Shown piece after piece: positions 1-6,054 of a stretch of 7,415 bases of DNA (position 1 is its first letter; every line of letters begins with the position of its first letter). A program made the position numbers and the translations under genes. The notes under the pieces were generated by a model that was given only the letters and a program-made list of their open reading frames with translations, ran no database searches and had not been told where the DNA came from. The DNA is from an uncultured Eubacteriales bacterium (lineage in GTDB: Bacteria; Bacillota; Clostridia; Lachnospirales; Lachnospiraceae). The stretch is from the NCBI GenBank assembly GCA_900321915.1, contig ONXW01000221.1, positions 1 to 7,415 of the forward strand, read 5' to 3'.

Positions 1-239
1 GCCTTGGTCTCCTCAAACAGCTCGTCAAAGGTCCGGGCCTCAAAATCCCCGACCTTTAAAAGGACACGCTCCGCTGTCCGCAGGAAAATGTTTGCGCGGC
101 AGATTGCCCTCGCATCCCCCCGGAAGGTCACACGCCCGTTCTCAACCTCGGAAATCTCATATCCCAGGTCCTGTATCTCCCTCTTCAGCACGGCTTCCAG
201 CCCGAAATGGCATGGCGCCATCAGTTCATATAAAGCCAA
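1..239 (-). CDS. THUMP-domain class I SAM-dependent rRNA methyltransferase (YpsC/RlmL family), N-terminal part
   Basis: The first 79 codons of a gene that runs off the left edge. The protein begins MALYELMAPCHFGLEAVLKR and continues with GRVTFRGD (about 35-42) and FLRTAERVLL (about 52-61), the typical N-terminal ferredoxin-like/THUMP region of the YpsC/RlmL family. Family members methylate a guanine N2 in 23S rRNA; the catalytic Rossmann domain would lie outside the window, so activity cannot be checked. I chose TTG at 239 as start because it gives the usual family N-terminus (x-x-YEL-x-A-x-C-x-FGLE) and has GGGGAG seven bases upstream. The first in-frame ATG, at 221, would remove the YEL segment and has no ribosome site. 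The frame is open upstream to a TAA at 282-284 with no ATG. The gene has its own promoter and follows the terminator of the hydrolase gene. Confidence 0.85.
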   Translation of the reverse strand, partial: MALYELMAPCHFGLEAVLKREIQDLGYEISEVENGRVTFRGDARAICRANIFLRTAERVLLKVGDFEARTFDELFEETK

Positions 240-246
240 AATCCTT

Positions 247-252
247 CTCCCC
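247..252 (-). promoter_or_regulatory. Ribosome binding site that fixes the TTG start
   Basis: GGGGAG on the minus strand, seven bases before TTG at 239, with AGAAGG overlapping it nearer the start. No comparable purine run precedes the later ATG at 221, so this site decides the start of the methyltransferase gene. Confidence 0.65.
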
Positions 253-278
253 TCGGTATCTCCGTTTTTTTCTGTGTT

Positions 279-307
279 ATCTTATACTGAACAATTCCGT
301 CTGTCAA
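279..307 (-). promoter_or_regulatory. Sigma-A-type promoter of the methyltransferase gene
   Basis: On the minus strand there is a perfect -35 TTGACA (307-302), a 17-base spacer and TAAGAT (284-279) as -10; an overlapping TATAAG (286-281) is an alternative with a 15-base spacer. The predicted start lies about 30 bases before the TTG codon. It sits just after the upstream gene's terminator, as expected for a new transcription unit. Confidence 0.65.
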
Positions 308-343
308 TGATTCTTTTGCATCCGTCCCCTGCCGTCCGGATAC

Positions 344-397
344 AAAAAAAACCGCTGCGGTCCCCACGGCCCCCGGGCCTTCGGAATCGCAGCAGTT
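344..397 (-). terminator. Rho-independent terminator of the NlpC/P60 gene
   Basis: On the minus strand AACTGCTGCG (397-388) pairs with CGCAGCGGTT (359-350), ten pairs with one G-U. The intervening GC-rich segment contains GGCC repeats that can extend the fold. The 3' arm runs directly into eight Ts (351-344). It lies 29 bases past the hydrolase stop codon. There is no T run on the plus-strand side, so it acts in the minus direction only. Confidence 0.9.
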
Positions 398-425
398 CTC
401 TGTCTCTGTGTGCGTTGTAAATTCG

Positions 426-1172
426 TTACCCTAAAACACTTATAATCTTAACCGGTACCCGGTAATTCCATTCGGAGATCTTGATGCCGCTCCGTTCGTT
501 GGAAGCGTGAACGATCTTGCCGTCCCCGATGTACATGGCTACATGGCCGATTCTCCCGCCCCTGGTGTAAAAGAGCAGGTCTCCCGGCTGCATCTGGTCC
601 GCCGTGATGGCGACGCCCTGGTTCGCCTGGCTGGAGGAGGAACGCTCCATGTATACGCCCGCGGTGTTCGCAAGGACGTAGCGCATGAACCCGGAGCAGT
701 CCACGCCGGTGTGAGGGTCATTGCCGCCGTAGACGTACCGTCCGACGCCGACAAAGGAAAGCGCGTAATCCACAACTTCCTGGCGCAGCTCCTGCACCTC
801 TTCCTCGGTCTTTTCCACTGCCGCCTCTTTCGCGGCGTCGGAGGCCTGTGCAACCTCCCCGGTGCTGTGCAGCGACACCGTTCCGTCGGGCTTGACATAT
901 CCGTCGCTTCCGCCGATCTCTATCCTGACCCAGCCGTTCTCAGTCTTTCCTGTTACTTTATAGGATGTCCCGGCAGCCGCTTCCGCGACTACCATGGAAT
1001 TATCGGCGCCCTCTGAATAAATGCTGGTGTTGTCCTCCTCAACAACGGCGAACACATCACCGGTTTCCGAAGCTTCCTCCACAGGGTCAGCCATCGCAGT
1101 AAAGGGACTGCCGGCCACCAGCGCAGCACAGAAACCAATCATTCCGAGAAACTTAAATCCGTAAAACTTCAT
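426..1172 (-). CDS. Secreted SH3b-NlpC/P60 (C40) peptidoglycan endopeptidase
   Basis: A 248-residue exported cell-wall hydrolase. A signal peptide covers about 1-28 (Lys-2/Lys-7, hydrophobic core, cleavage probably after TAMA), followed by an acidic stretch. A bacterial SH3 domain spans about 38-100 (NGWVRIEIGGSDGYV), probably for wall binding, then an Ala/Glu-rich, probably helical linker (103-133). The NlpC/P60 domain covers about 132-248. The nucleophile is Cys159 in GVDCSGF, with His210 in GRIGHVAMYIGDG and His222 in IVHAS completing the usual Cys-His-His triad. Such enzymes usually cut D-Glu-diamino-acid bonds in peptidoglycan stems; the substrate here is inferred. The gene lies 106 bases after the sensor kinase, in the same direction, but has its own consensus promoter and a terminator. 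AGGGG sits nine bases before the ATG. Confidence 0.93.
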   Translation of the reverse strand: MKFYGFKFLGMIGFCAALVAGSPFTAMADPVEEASETGDVFAVVEEDNTSIYSEGADNSMVVAEAAAGTSYKVTGKTENGWVRIEIGGSDGYVKPDGTVSLHSTGEVAQASDAAKEAAVEKTEEEVQELRQEVVDYALSFVGVGRYVYGGNDPHTGVDCSGFMRYVLANTAGVYMERSSSSQANQGVAITADQMQPGDLLFYTRGGRIGHVAMYIGDGKIVHASNERSGIKISEWNYRVPVKIISVLG

Positions 1173-1189
1173 TCACAATTACCCCTAAA

Positions 1190-1216
1190 TGTTACGCAAA
1201 TGTTAAATCATGTTAC
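1190..1216. promoter_or_regulatory. WalR/PhoP-type direct-repeat operator, three half-sites
   Basis: Read on the plus strand: TGTTAC (1190-1195), five bases, TGTTAA (1201-1206), four bases, TGTTAC (1211-1216). On the coding strand this appears as three TAACA repeats. The first two with N5 match the published Bacillus/Staphylococcus WalR consensus TGT(A/T)A(A/T/C)-N5-TGT(A/T)A(A/T/C) exactly, and the third is a further half-site one base closer. The 10-11 base period is typical of head-to-tail OmpR-family dimers. The repeats occupy roughly +1 to +27 of the predicted hydrolase transcript, which fits repression better than activation. Which regulator binds is not shown by the sequence. Confidence 0.6.
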
Positions 1217-1222
1217 GGGTGT

Positions 1223-1251
1223 ATTATAGCCTCACGGATCCGATATGTCAA
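1223..1251 (-). promoter_or_regulatory. Perfect-consensus sigma-A promoter of the NlpC/P60 gene
   Basis: Minus strand TTGACA (1251-1246), exactly 17 bases, TATAAT (1228-1223): full match to both hexamers with ideal spacing. Transcription should begin near 1216, giving a leader of about 44 bases. It lies within 30 bases of the sensor-kinase stop codon, so the hydrolase can be expressed independently of the two-component operon, although readthrough is possible because no terminator separates them. Confidence 0.85.
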
Positions 1252-1278
1252 GTTTTTCACAATTTCTTTATATTTTCT

Positions 1279-2838
1279 TCACCTTTTCTCCACATCAAAC
1301 CAGAATTCCACGCCGCCCTCACAGTTTCCCGCGCCGTATTTCCTGTGGTGGGAATCCATGACCGCCTTCACGATGGAAAGGCCGATTCCGCTTCCGCCGT
1401 AGGCGCGGGTCCTGGCTTTATCCACCTTGTAGAATTTCCGCCACAGCTTTTCCAGGTCCTCCTCCGGGATATGGTCCCCGCTGTTGTACACTGTCACGCG
1501 CACAGCCTCCGGATCTTCAGACTCCCCGATGGAAATGGCAATGCGCCGGTCCCCTGCCGCGTGGTTGACGGCGTTGTTCAGGTAATTGGTCACGACTTCT
1601 TCGATGCGGAATTCATCCGCGTAAACCGTGATATCCTCATCGCACTCAAACTCCACGGAAAGGTCCTTTTCCCGCAGCATAATGCCGGACTTCGCGATCA
1701 CGCCCCGGATCAGCTCCGGAAGGCTGAACTCCGTCATTTCCCCGGGTTCCTCCCCAAATTCCAGAGCGCTCAGGGAGAGCAGCTGCCTGACCATGGTATT
1801 CATCCTGTTGGATTCGTCGACGATCACGCTGCAGTAGTAGTCCCGGTTCTCCGGATCTTCCGCCATGCCTTCCGCCAGCCCTTCCGCGTATCCCTGGATC
1901 AGGGCGATGGGGGTTTTCAGTTCATGGGAGACGTCGGCGATAAACTCCTTGCGCATCTCGTCAATCTTGACCTTCTCATCGATATCCTTCTGAAGCTGTT
2001 CATTTGCCAGCCGCAGGTCCCCGATGGCGCGGTTCAGGCGGTCGGAAAGGACATTCATGCTGCTGCCGAGGGTCTCTATCTCTGTGGCCGCGTGCCCGGT
2101 GGAACGGTATTTCGCGTCAAAATCCAGCTGGGACATCCGCTCGGAAATTGCCGAGAGCTCATTGACCGGGCGCGTGAAGTACCCGGTGATGACAGAGATC
2201 AGCAGCGCGCCCGCGGCCGCCGCGATGAGTCCGACATACATCAGGAACCGGTTGGAGATGCGGGCCGCCTCGCGGATGCTGTCCATCGGGACAGACATGA
2301 TGAATACCGTCCCGTTATCCGTAAAGTACCCCCAGCTCTCCAGATAAGACTGCCTTCCCCTCCGGTCTTCCGATTTCTGGATCGTATAGTTGGAGGTCTC
2401 CAGCAGGGTTTCCAGATGCGGCGGGTACTGCCCCAGGATGTACCTCTGCACCCGGTCCTGCAGCATGCGCACGTCAGTTGTGGAGGATACCAGGGTTTCT
2501 CCCCGCAGGCTGTCATAGATAAGCACTGTAATATTAGAAGTGTCCCGCAGCTGCTGGACGGTTTCCGCCAGCTCTTCATCGTCGATCACGCCCCGCACGC
2601 CGGCTTTTTCCCCGCTTCCTTCCGAATCTCCGGAACTGTTCCCGGCCCGGCTGGAAGCCTTCCGCACGGCCGCGTCTATCTTCGTGTAAGCGTCCTGCAG
2701 GAGAGACACCTTATAGTTCTGGTAGTAAACCTCCAGGAACCGGTCATTGGCCGCCCACACGCATACGACAAACAGCAGGATGATGGCGGTGAAGGCGACC
2801 GTCAGGCGGAACCGCATGGAATTCAGTTTCTTCCCCAT
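1279..2838 (-). CDS. HAMP-domain sensor histidine kinase
   Basis: A 519-residue membrane sensor kinase, partner of the response regulator directly upstream. The first membrane helix is about 11-30, followed by an extracellular sensor region of about 170 residues (31-198) with a Ser/Gly-rich stretch (62-80) and no domain I recognise. The second helix is about 199-219. A HAMP linker follows (FTRPVNELSAISERM, about 221-275). The HisKA domain carries phospho-acceptor His305 in DVSHELKTPIALIQGYAEG. The ATPase domain has an N-box with NYLNNAVNHA (418-427), the LWRKFYKVDKAR box (465-476) and GGSGIGLSIV (481-490). The usual DxGxG box reads YNSGDHIP (451-458), a variant seen in VanS-like kinases. It lacks the PAS domains of Bacillus WalK. 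The ATG overlaps the regulator's TAA by one base (TAATG), so translation is probably coupled. The stimulus is unknown. Confidence 0.93.
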   Translation of the reverse strand: MGKKLNSMRFRLTVAFTAIILLFVVCVWAANDRFLEVYYQNYKVSLLQDAYTKIDAAVRKASSRAGNSSGDSEGSGEKAGVRGVIDDEELAETVQQLRDTSNITVLIYDSLRGETLVSSTTDVRMLQDRVQRYILGQYPPHLETLLETSNYTIQKSEDRRGRQSYLESWGYFTDNGTVFIMSVPMDSIREAARISNRFLMYVGLIAAAAGALLISVITGYFTRPVNELSAISERMSQLDFDAKYRSTGHAATEIETLGSSMNVLSDRLNRAIGDLRLANEQLQKDIDEKVKIDEMRKEFIADVSHELKTPIALIQGYAEGLAEGMAEDPENRDYYCSVIVDESNRMNTMVRQLLSLSALEFGEEPGEMTEFSLPELIRGVIAKSGIMLREKDLSVEFECDEDITVYADEFRIEEVVTNYLNNAVNHAAGDRRIAISIGESEDPEAVRVTVYNSGDHIPEEDLEKLWRKFYKVDKARTRAYGGSGIGLSIVKAVMDSHHRKYGAGNCEGGVEFWFDVEKR

Positions 2839-3533
2839 TATTCTCCCGCTTTCTCTTCATGGACCGGGTCAAACTTGTATCCCATGCCCCAGACGGTTTT
2901 GATGTAATCTCCCTTTTCGCCCAGCTTGCTGCGGAGCTTCTTCACATGGGTGTCGATGGTCCTGGCATCCCCGAAATAATCGTAATTCCAGACATTGTTC
3001 AGGATCTTCTCCCTGGAGAGGGCGATGCCCTGGTTCTCCGCAAAATAAGTCATAAGCTCGAATTCTTTAAAGCTCAGGTCTATCGGCTTTTTGTCCACGC
3101 TCACCTGATGGGCGGACTTGTCGATGGTGATTCCGCCGACCTCCAGCACGTCGGTCTGGGCGGTCCCGCTTCTCCGCAGCAGGGCCTCAACCCGGGCCAC
3201 CAGGATCTTCGGACTGAACGGCTTGGAGATGTACTCATCCACGCCGAGCTCAAACCCCTGCAGCTCATCGCTTTCCTCTCCCCTTGCGGTCAGCATGATG
3301 ACCGGGACCCGGCTGTACTGGCGGATGGTCTTCAGGACATCCCATCCGTTCATCTTCGGCATCATGACATCAAGGATAATGAGGGCGATATCCTTCTGGG
3401 CGAAAAAGATCTCCATCGCTTCCTCACCGTCCCCGGCTTCCACAACCCGGAACCCTTTTATGGAAAGGAAATCCTTCACCAGCTTCCGCATCCGCGCCTC
3501 ATCATCCACAACCAGTATTTTTAATGCTTCCAT
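2838..3533 (-). CDS. OmpR/PhoB-family response regulator
   Basis: A 231-residue DNA-binding response regulator. The receiver domain (about 4-118) has the acidic pair Asp10/Asp11 (LVVDDE), phospho-acceptor Asp55 (ILDVMMP), Thr82 (MLTARG) and Lys104 (SKPFSP). The C-terminal winged helix (about 129-226) includes the transactivation loop NNVWNYDYFGD and the recognition-helix region ARTIDTHVKKLRSKLG, ending in the wing VWGMGYKF. All phosphotransfer residues are present and the length is normal for the family. It is first in an operon with the sensor kinase. The neighbouring cell-wall hydrolase makes envelope control a reasonable guess, but the sequence does not assign it to WalR, PhoP or another named group. 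GAGG sits eight bases before the ATG. Confidence 0.94.
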   Translation of the reverse strand: MEALKILVVDDEARMRKLVKDFLSIKGFRVVEAGDGEEAMEIFFAQKDIALIILDVMMPKMNGWDVLKTIRQYSRVPVIMLTARGEESDELQGFELGVDEYISKPFSPKILVARVEALLRRSGTAQTDVLEVGGITIDKSAHQVSVDKKPIDLSFKEFELMTYFAENQGIALSREKILNNVWNYDYFGDARTIDTHVKKLRSKLGEKGDYIKTVWGMGYKFDPVHEEKAGE

Positions 3534-3568
3534 CTTATGTTCCTCACTTCTGTAAATACTTTAGAGAC

Positions 3569-3598
3569 AGTTTAGCAGACCCCTCCGCATTTTGTCAT
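3569..3598 (-). promoter_or_regulatory. Probable promoter of the response regulator-kinase operon
   Basis: Minus strand ATGACA (3598-3593, five of six to TTGACA), an 18-base spacer and TAAACT (3574-3569, four of six) preceded by TGC, giving an extended -10. Predicted transcription starts near 3562, about 29 bases before the ATG. It lies downstream of the mscL terminator, as needed for an independent unit. Confidence 0.5.
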
Positions 3599-3642
3599 GG
3601 TTTTCACAGAAGATTCATAAAATGAGACTCTCTTCCGGGCAC

Positions 3643-3673
3643 AAAAAGGCGCCGCGCAGTCTCCTGCGCGGCG
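3643..3673 (-). terminator. Rho-independent terminator after mscL
   Basis: A perfect ten-base-pair GC-rich stem (3673-3664 with 3659-3650) closes a four-base loop, followed on the minus strand by CC and five Ts (3647-3643). It begins 24 bases past the mscL stop codon and is the first clear terminator after hisS. Confidence 0.9.
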
Positions 3674-3696
3674 TCCTGTACAGAAATCTTTTTCGG

Positions 3697-4146
3697 TTAT
3701 GCCTGGGATTCGGGCTTCATCTTCGGAAGCTCGGATGTGCAGTTCGGGCATCTGGTTGCCTCAATGTTGATCTCAGAGCAGCAGAACGGGCAGACCTTTG
3801 TGGTCGGCGCCTCCGGAGCTGCTTCCTCCTCCGGCTTCTTTGCCTTCTCCATCATGCCGTTGATTGCCTTGACCATGCAGAAAATCACGAATGCCATGAT
3901 CAGGAAGTTGATGACCGCTGTGATGAACTTGCCATACGCCAGCTGTGCGCCGCCGAGATCCAGTACCAGTTCATCAAAGTTTGTGCCGCCGAACATTCCC
4001 AGAATCGGGGAAATAATATCCTCGGTGAGGGAGGTAATGATAGCACCGAACGCGCCGCCGATGATAACGCCGACTGCCATGTCCATCACATTGCCGCGAA
4101 GCACAAACGTCTTAAACTCCTCAATAAAACCTTTCTTTTCTGCCAT
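3697..4146 (-). CDS. mscL: Large-conductance mechanosensitive channel MscL with C-terminal zinc ribbon
   Basis: A 149-residue MscL, a homopentameric inner-membrane valve that opens under membrane tension and releases solutes on hypo-osmotic shock. The N-terminal helix FIEEFKTFVLRGN leads into pore helix TM1 (about 17-43, MDMAVGVIIGGAFG, with the small-residue packing of the gate). A short periplasmic loop contains GGTNFDELVLDLGG, and TM2 spans about 72-96 (FITAVINFLIMAFVIFCMV). Beyond the charged KAKKPEEE linker, where ordinary MscL has only a helical bundle, there is CPFC (Cys119, Cys122) and CPNC (Cys133, Cys136), a rubredoxin-like zinc ribbon. Cys123 is an extra cysteine. The start ATG has AAGGGG upstream. 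It follows aspS after 74 bases without a terminator or obvious promoter between, so it is probably expressed by readthrough, and it ends at its own terminator. Confidence 0.95.
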   Translation of the reverse strand: MAEKKGFIEEFKTFVLRGNVMDMAVGVIIGGAFGAIITSLTEDIISPILGMFGGTNFDELVLDLGGAQLAYGKFITAVINFLIMAFVIFCMVKAINGMMEKAKKPEEEAAPEAPTTKVCPFCCSEINIEATRCPNCTSELPKMKPESQA

Positions 4147-4173
4147 TGTTGTACCCCTTTTTTGCTATATTTG

Positions 4174-4195
4174 CCGCGGCGGATTCCCGCCCCGG
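4174..4195 (-). other. GC-rich hairpin between aspS and mscL
   Basis: CCGGGGCGG (4195-4187) and CCGCGGCGG (4182-4174) on the minus strand form a nine-position stem with one internal mismatch and a four-base loop. No T run follows on either strand, so it is not a standard intrinsic terminator. It could tune transcript stability or partly attenuate readthrough into mscL; both are inference. Confidence 0.4.
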
Positions 4196-4220
4196 TAGTG
4201 ACCTTTTCGTATTACGCCTT

Positions 4221-6011
4221 TCAGGCTTCCTCCGGTTTCACCTGGATCCCCAGTTCATCCAGCTGCTTCACATCAACCCAGGAGGGCGCTTCCATCATGA
4301 GGCAGGACGCGTCTTTTACCTTCGGGAAGGCGATGACGTCGCGGATGGAGTCGGCGCCGACCATCAGCATGACCACGCGGTCCAGGCCGTAGGCCAGGCC
4401 TGCGTGGGGCGGGACGCCGTACTTAAACGCGTTCAGGAGGAATCCGAACTGCTGCTCCGCTTTCTCGGGGGTAAATCCGAGAACCTCCAGCATCTTCTCC
4501 TGGATATCGGACTGGTGGATACGCACGGAACCGCCGCCGATCTCATTGCCGTTCAGGGTGATGTCGTAGGCCTTCGCACGCACGGCACCGGGATCGGAAT
4601 CGATGAGGTGCCAGTCCTCCTCCATGGGCATGGTGAAGGGATGGTGCATGGCCACATATCTCTCCTCTTCATCGGACCACTCAAAGAGCGGGAACTCGGT
4701 GACCCAGAGGAAACGGAAGTCATCCTTCTTCAGGAGATCCATCTGCCGGGCCAGCTCCAGCCGGAGCGCGCCGAGAACGGAGAATACGATTTTATCCCGG
4801 TCTGCCGCGAACAGCAGGAGATCGCCGGGCTTGCCGTCCATGGCAGCCACCAGGGCCGCCGTCTCCTCCTCAGTCATAAATTTCGCAAAGGAGGATTTGA
4901 CGCTGCCGTCCTCTTTGACTGCCATCCAGGCGAGGCCTTTCGCGCCGTAGCCCTTCGCGAATTCCACCAGGGCGTCAATCTTCTTGCGGGGCATATCGCC
5001 CTGTCCCTCAGCGTTGATGCCGCGGACAGAACCCCCGTTTTCCAGCGCCCCCTTAAACACGGCAAATTCGGAGTTCTTCACCACGTCGGAAACATTGTGA
5101 AGCTCCATGCCGAACCGGAGATCCGGCTTGTCGGATCCGAACCGCTCCATACACTCTTTCCAGGTCATTCTCTGGATGGGCGTCGGGATATCCAGGCCCA
5201 GCACTTCTTTGAAGAGTGTCTTCAGGAAGCGCTCGTTGACGTCAATAACATCATCCACGTCGACAAAGGAGAGCTCCATGTCGATCTGGGTGAATTCCGG
5301 CTGGCGGTCCGCACGCAGATCCTCGTCGCGGTAGCAGCGGGCCAGCTGGAAGTAGCGGTCGTAGCCTGCCACCATCAGCAGCTGCTTCAGCAGCTGCGGG
5401 GACTGGGGCAGCGCATAGAACTCGCCCGGGTAGGTGCGGCTCGGTACCAGGTAGTCCCTGGCGCCTTCCGGCGTAGACTTGATCAGTGTGGGCGTCTCCA
5501 CCTCCAGGAAACCGTTCTGCGCGAAAAACTGCCTTGTCACCTGGGCAATCTTGCTCCGGATCATCAGGTTCTTCTGCAGGTCCGGCCTTCTCAGGTCGAG
5601 ATAGCGGTACTTAAACCGCAGGTCTTCCTTGGTTTTGGAGTTTTCCTCGATGGGGAAGGGCGGCACCTCGGACTCGGCGAGAATCCGGAGCGTCTTTGCG
5701 CGGACCTCGATCTTTCCTGTCTGAAGCTTTTCGTTGACCGCGCCGGAACGCGCCTCCACACGGCCTTCCACGGCAATGACAAACTCCGCGCGGAGCTTTG
5801 CGGCCTTCTCAAAATACTCTGTGCCGCAGTCCGCTTCCTCGAAAATGATCTGGAGGATACCGGAACGGTCCCTCAGATCTGTAAAAATAATACCACCTTT
5901 GTTTCTGCTCTTCTGCACCCATCCCATGACGGTGACATTTTCCCCGATATTCGCCTCCGAAAGCTCGGTACAGCGGTGGGACCGGTGCAGTCCGGCCATT
6001 GATTCTGCCAT
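4221..6011 (-). CDS. aspS: Aspartyl-tRNA synthetase
   Basis: A 596-residue class II synthetase that attaches aspartate to tRNA-Asp in the cytosol, of normal bacterial length. The OB-fold anticodon-binding domain covers about 1-110 (VMGWVQKSRNKGGIIFTDLR). The catalytic core has motif 1 (GFLEVETPTL, 167-176), the flipping-loop region RDYLVPSR (185-192), QSPQLLKQLL (203-212) and motif 2 (RCYRDEDLRADRQPEFTQID, 225-244, Arg228). The bacterial GAD insertion lies at about 285-425, followed by HHPFTMP (456-462) and motif 3 (GLAYGLDRVVMLM, 538-550, Arg545). Whether it is discriminating or also charges tRNA-Asn cannot be told here. AGGAG lies nine bases before the chosen ATG; a second Met at codon 5 is less well placed. 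It lies 43 bases after hisS, the same order as in Bacillus. Confidence 0.98.
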   Translation of the reverse strand: MAESMAGLHRSHRCTELSEANIGENVTVMGWVQKSRNKGGIIFTDLRDRSGILQIIFEEADCGTEYFEKAAKLRAEFVIAVEGRVEARSGAVNEKLQTGKIEVRAKTLRILAESEVPPFPIEENSKTKEDLRFKYRYLDLRRPDLQKNLMIRSKIAQVTRQFFAQNGFLEVETPTLIKSTPEGARDYLVPSRTYPGEFYALPQSPQLLKQLLMVAGYDRYFQLARCYRDEDLRADRQPEFTQIDMELSFVDVDDVIDVNERFLKTLFKEVLGLDIPTPIQRMTWKECMERFGSDKPDLRFGMELHNVSDVVKNSEFAVFKGALENGGSVRGINAEGQGDMPRKKIDALVEFAKGYGAKGLAWMAVKEDGSVKSSFAKFMTEEETAALVAAMDGKPGDLLLFAADRDKIVFSVLGALRLELARQMDLLKKDDFRFLWVTEFPLFEWSDEEERYVAMHHPFTMPMEEDWHLIDSDPGAVRAKAYDITLNGNEIGGGSVRIHQSDIQEKMLEVLGFTPEKAEQQFGFLLNAFKYGVPPHAGLAYGLDRVVMLMVGADSIRDVIAFPKVKDASCLMMEAPSWVDVKQLDELGIQVKPEEA

Positions 6012-6054
6012 ATTGCTATGCTCCTGTTATCTTCTTTTTCCCGGAAATCCGCCG

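Noticed and set aside
219..221. ATG at 221 as the methyltransferase start
   Set aside because: No ribosome site, and it would delete the conserved YEL segment; TTG at 239 is better on both counts.
4..420. 138-residue plus-strand open frame at the left edge
   Set aside because: It crosses the methyltransferase start, a promoter and a terminator that are all read on the other strand; Ser/Arg-rich with no domain.
1173..1278. Hydrolase as a simple third gene of the two-component operon
   Set aside because: A perfect promoter lies in the gap, so independent transcription is more likely; readthrough cannot be excluded.
1210..2907. 565-residue open frame on the plus strand
   Set aside because: Antisense shadow of the sensor kinase, with no family resemblance and no ribosome site.
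2859..3524. 221-residue open frame on the plus strand
   Set aside because: Antisense to a fully conserved response regulator; His/Leu-rich composition is typical of a reversed coding strand.
2838..3533. Naming the two-component system WalRK because of the nearby WalR-type box
   Set aside because: The regulator lacks a sequence feature that would single out WalR and the kinase lacks WalK's PAS domains; the box alone does not identify its binding protein.
4174..4195. Terminator after aspS
   Set aside because: The stem has a mismatch and is not followed by a T run on either strand.
4146..6002. 618-residue open frame on the plus strand
   Set aside because: It is almost exactly opposite aspS, whose family motifs are unmistakable. 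The antisense translation has no recognisable domain and arises from the third-position GC bias.
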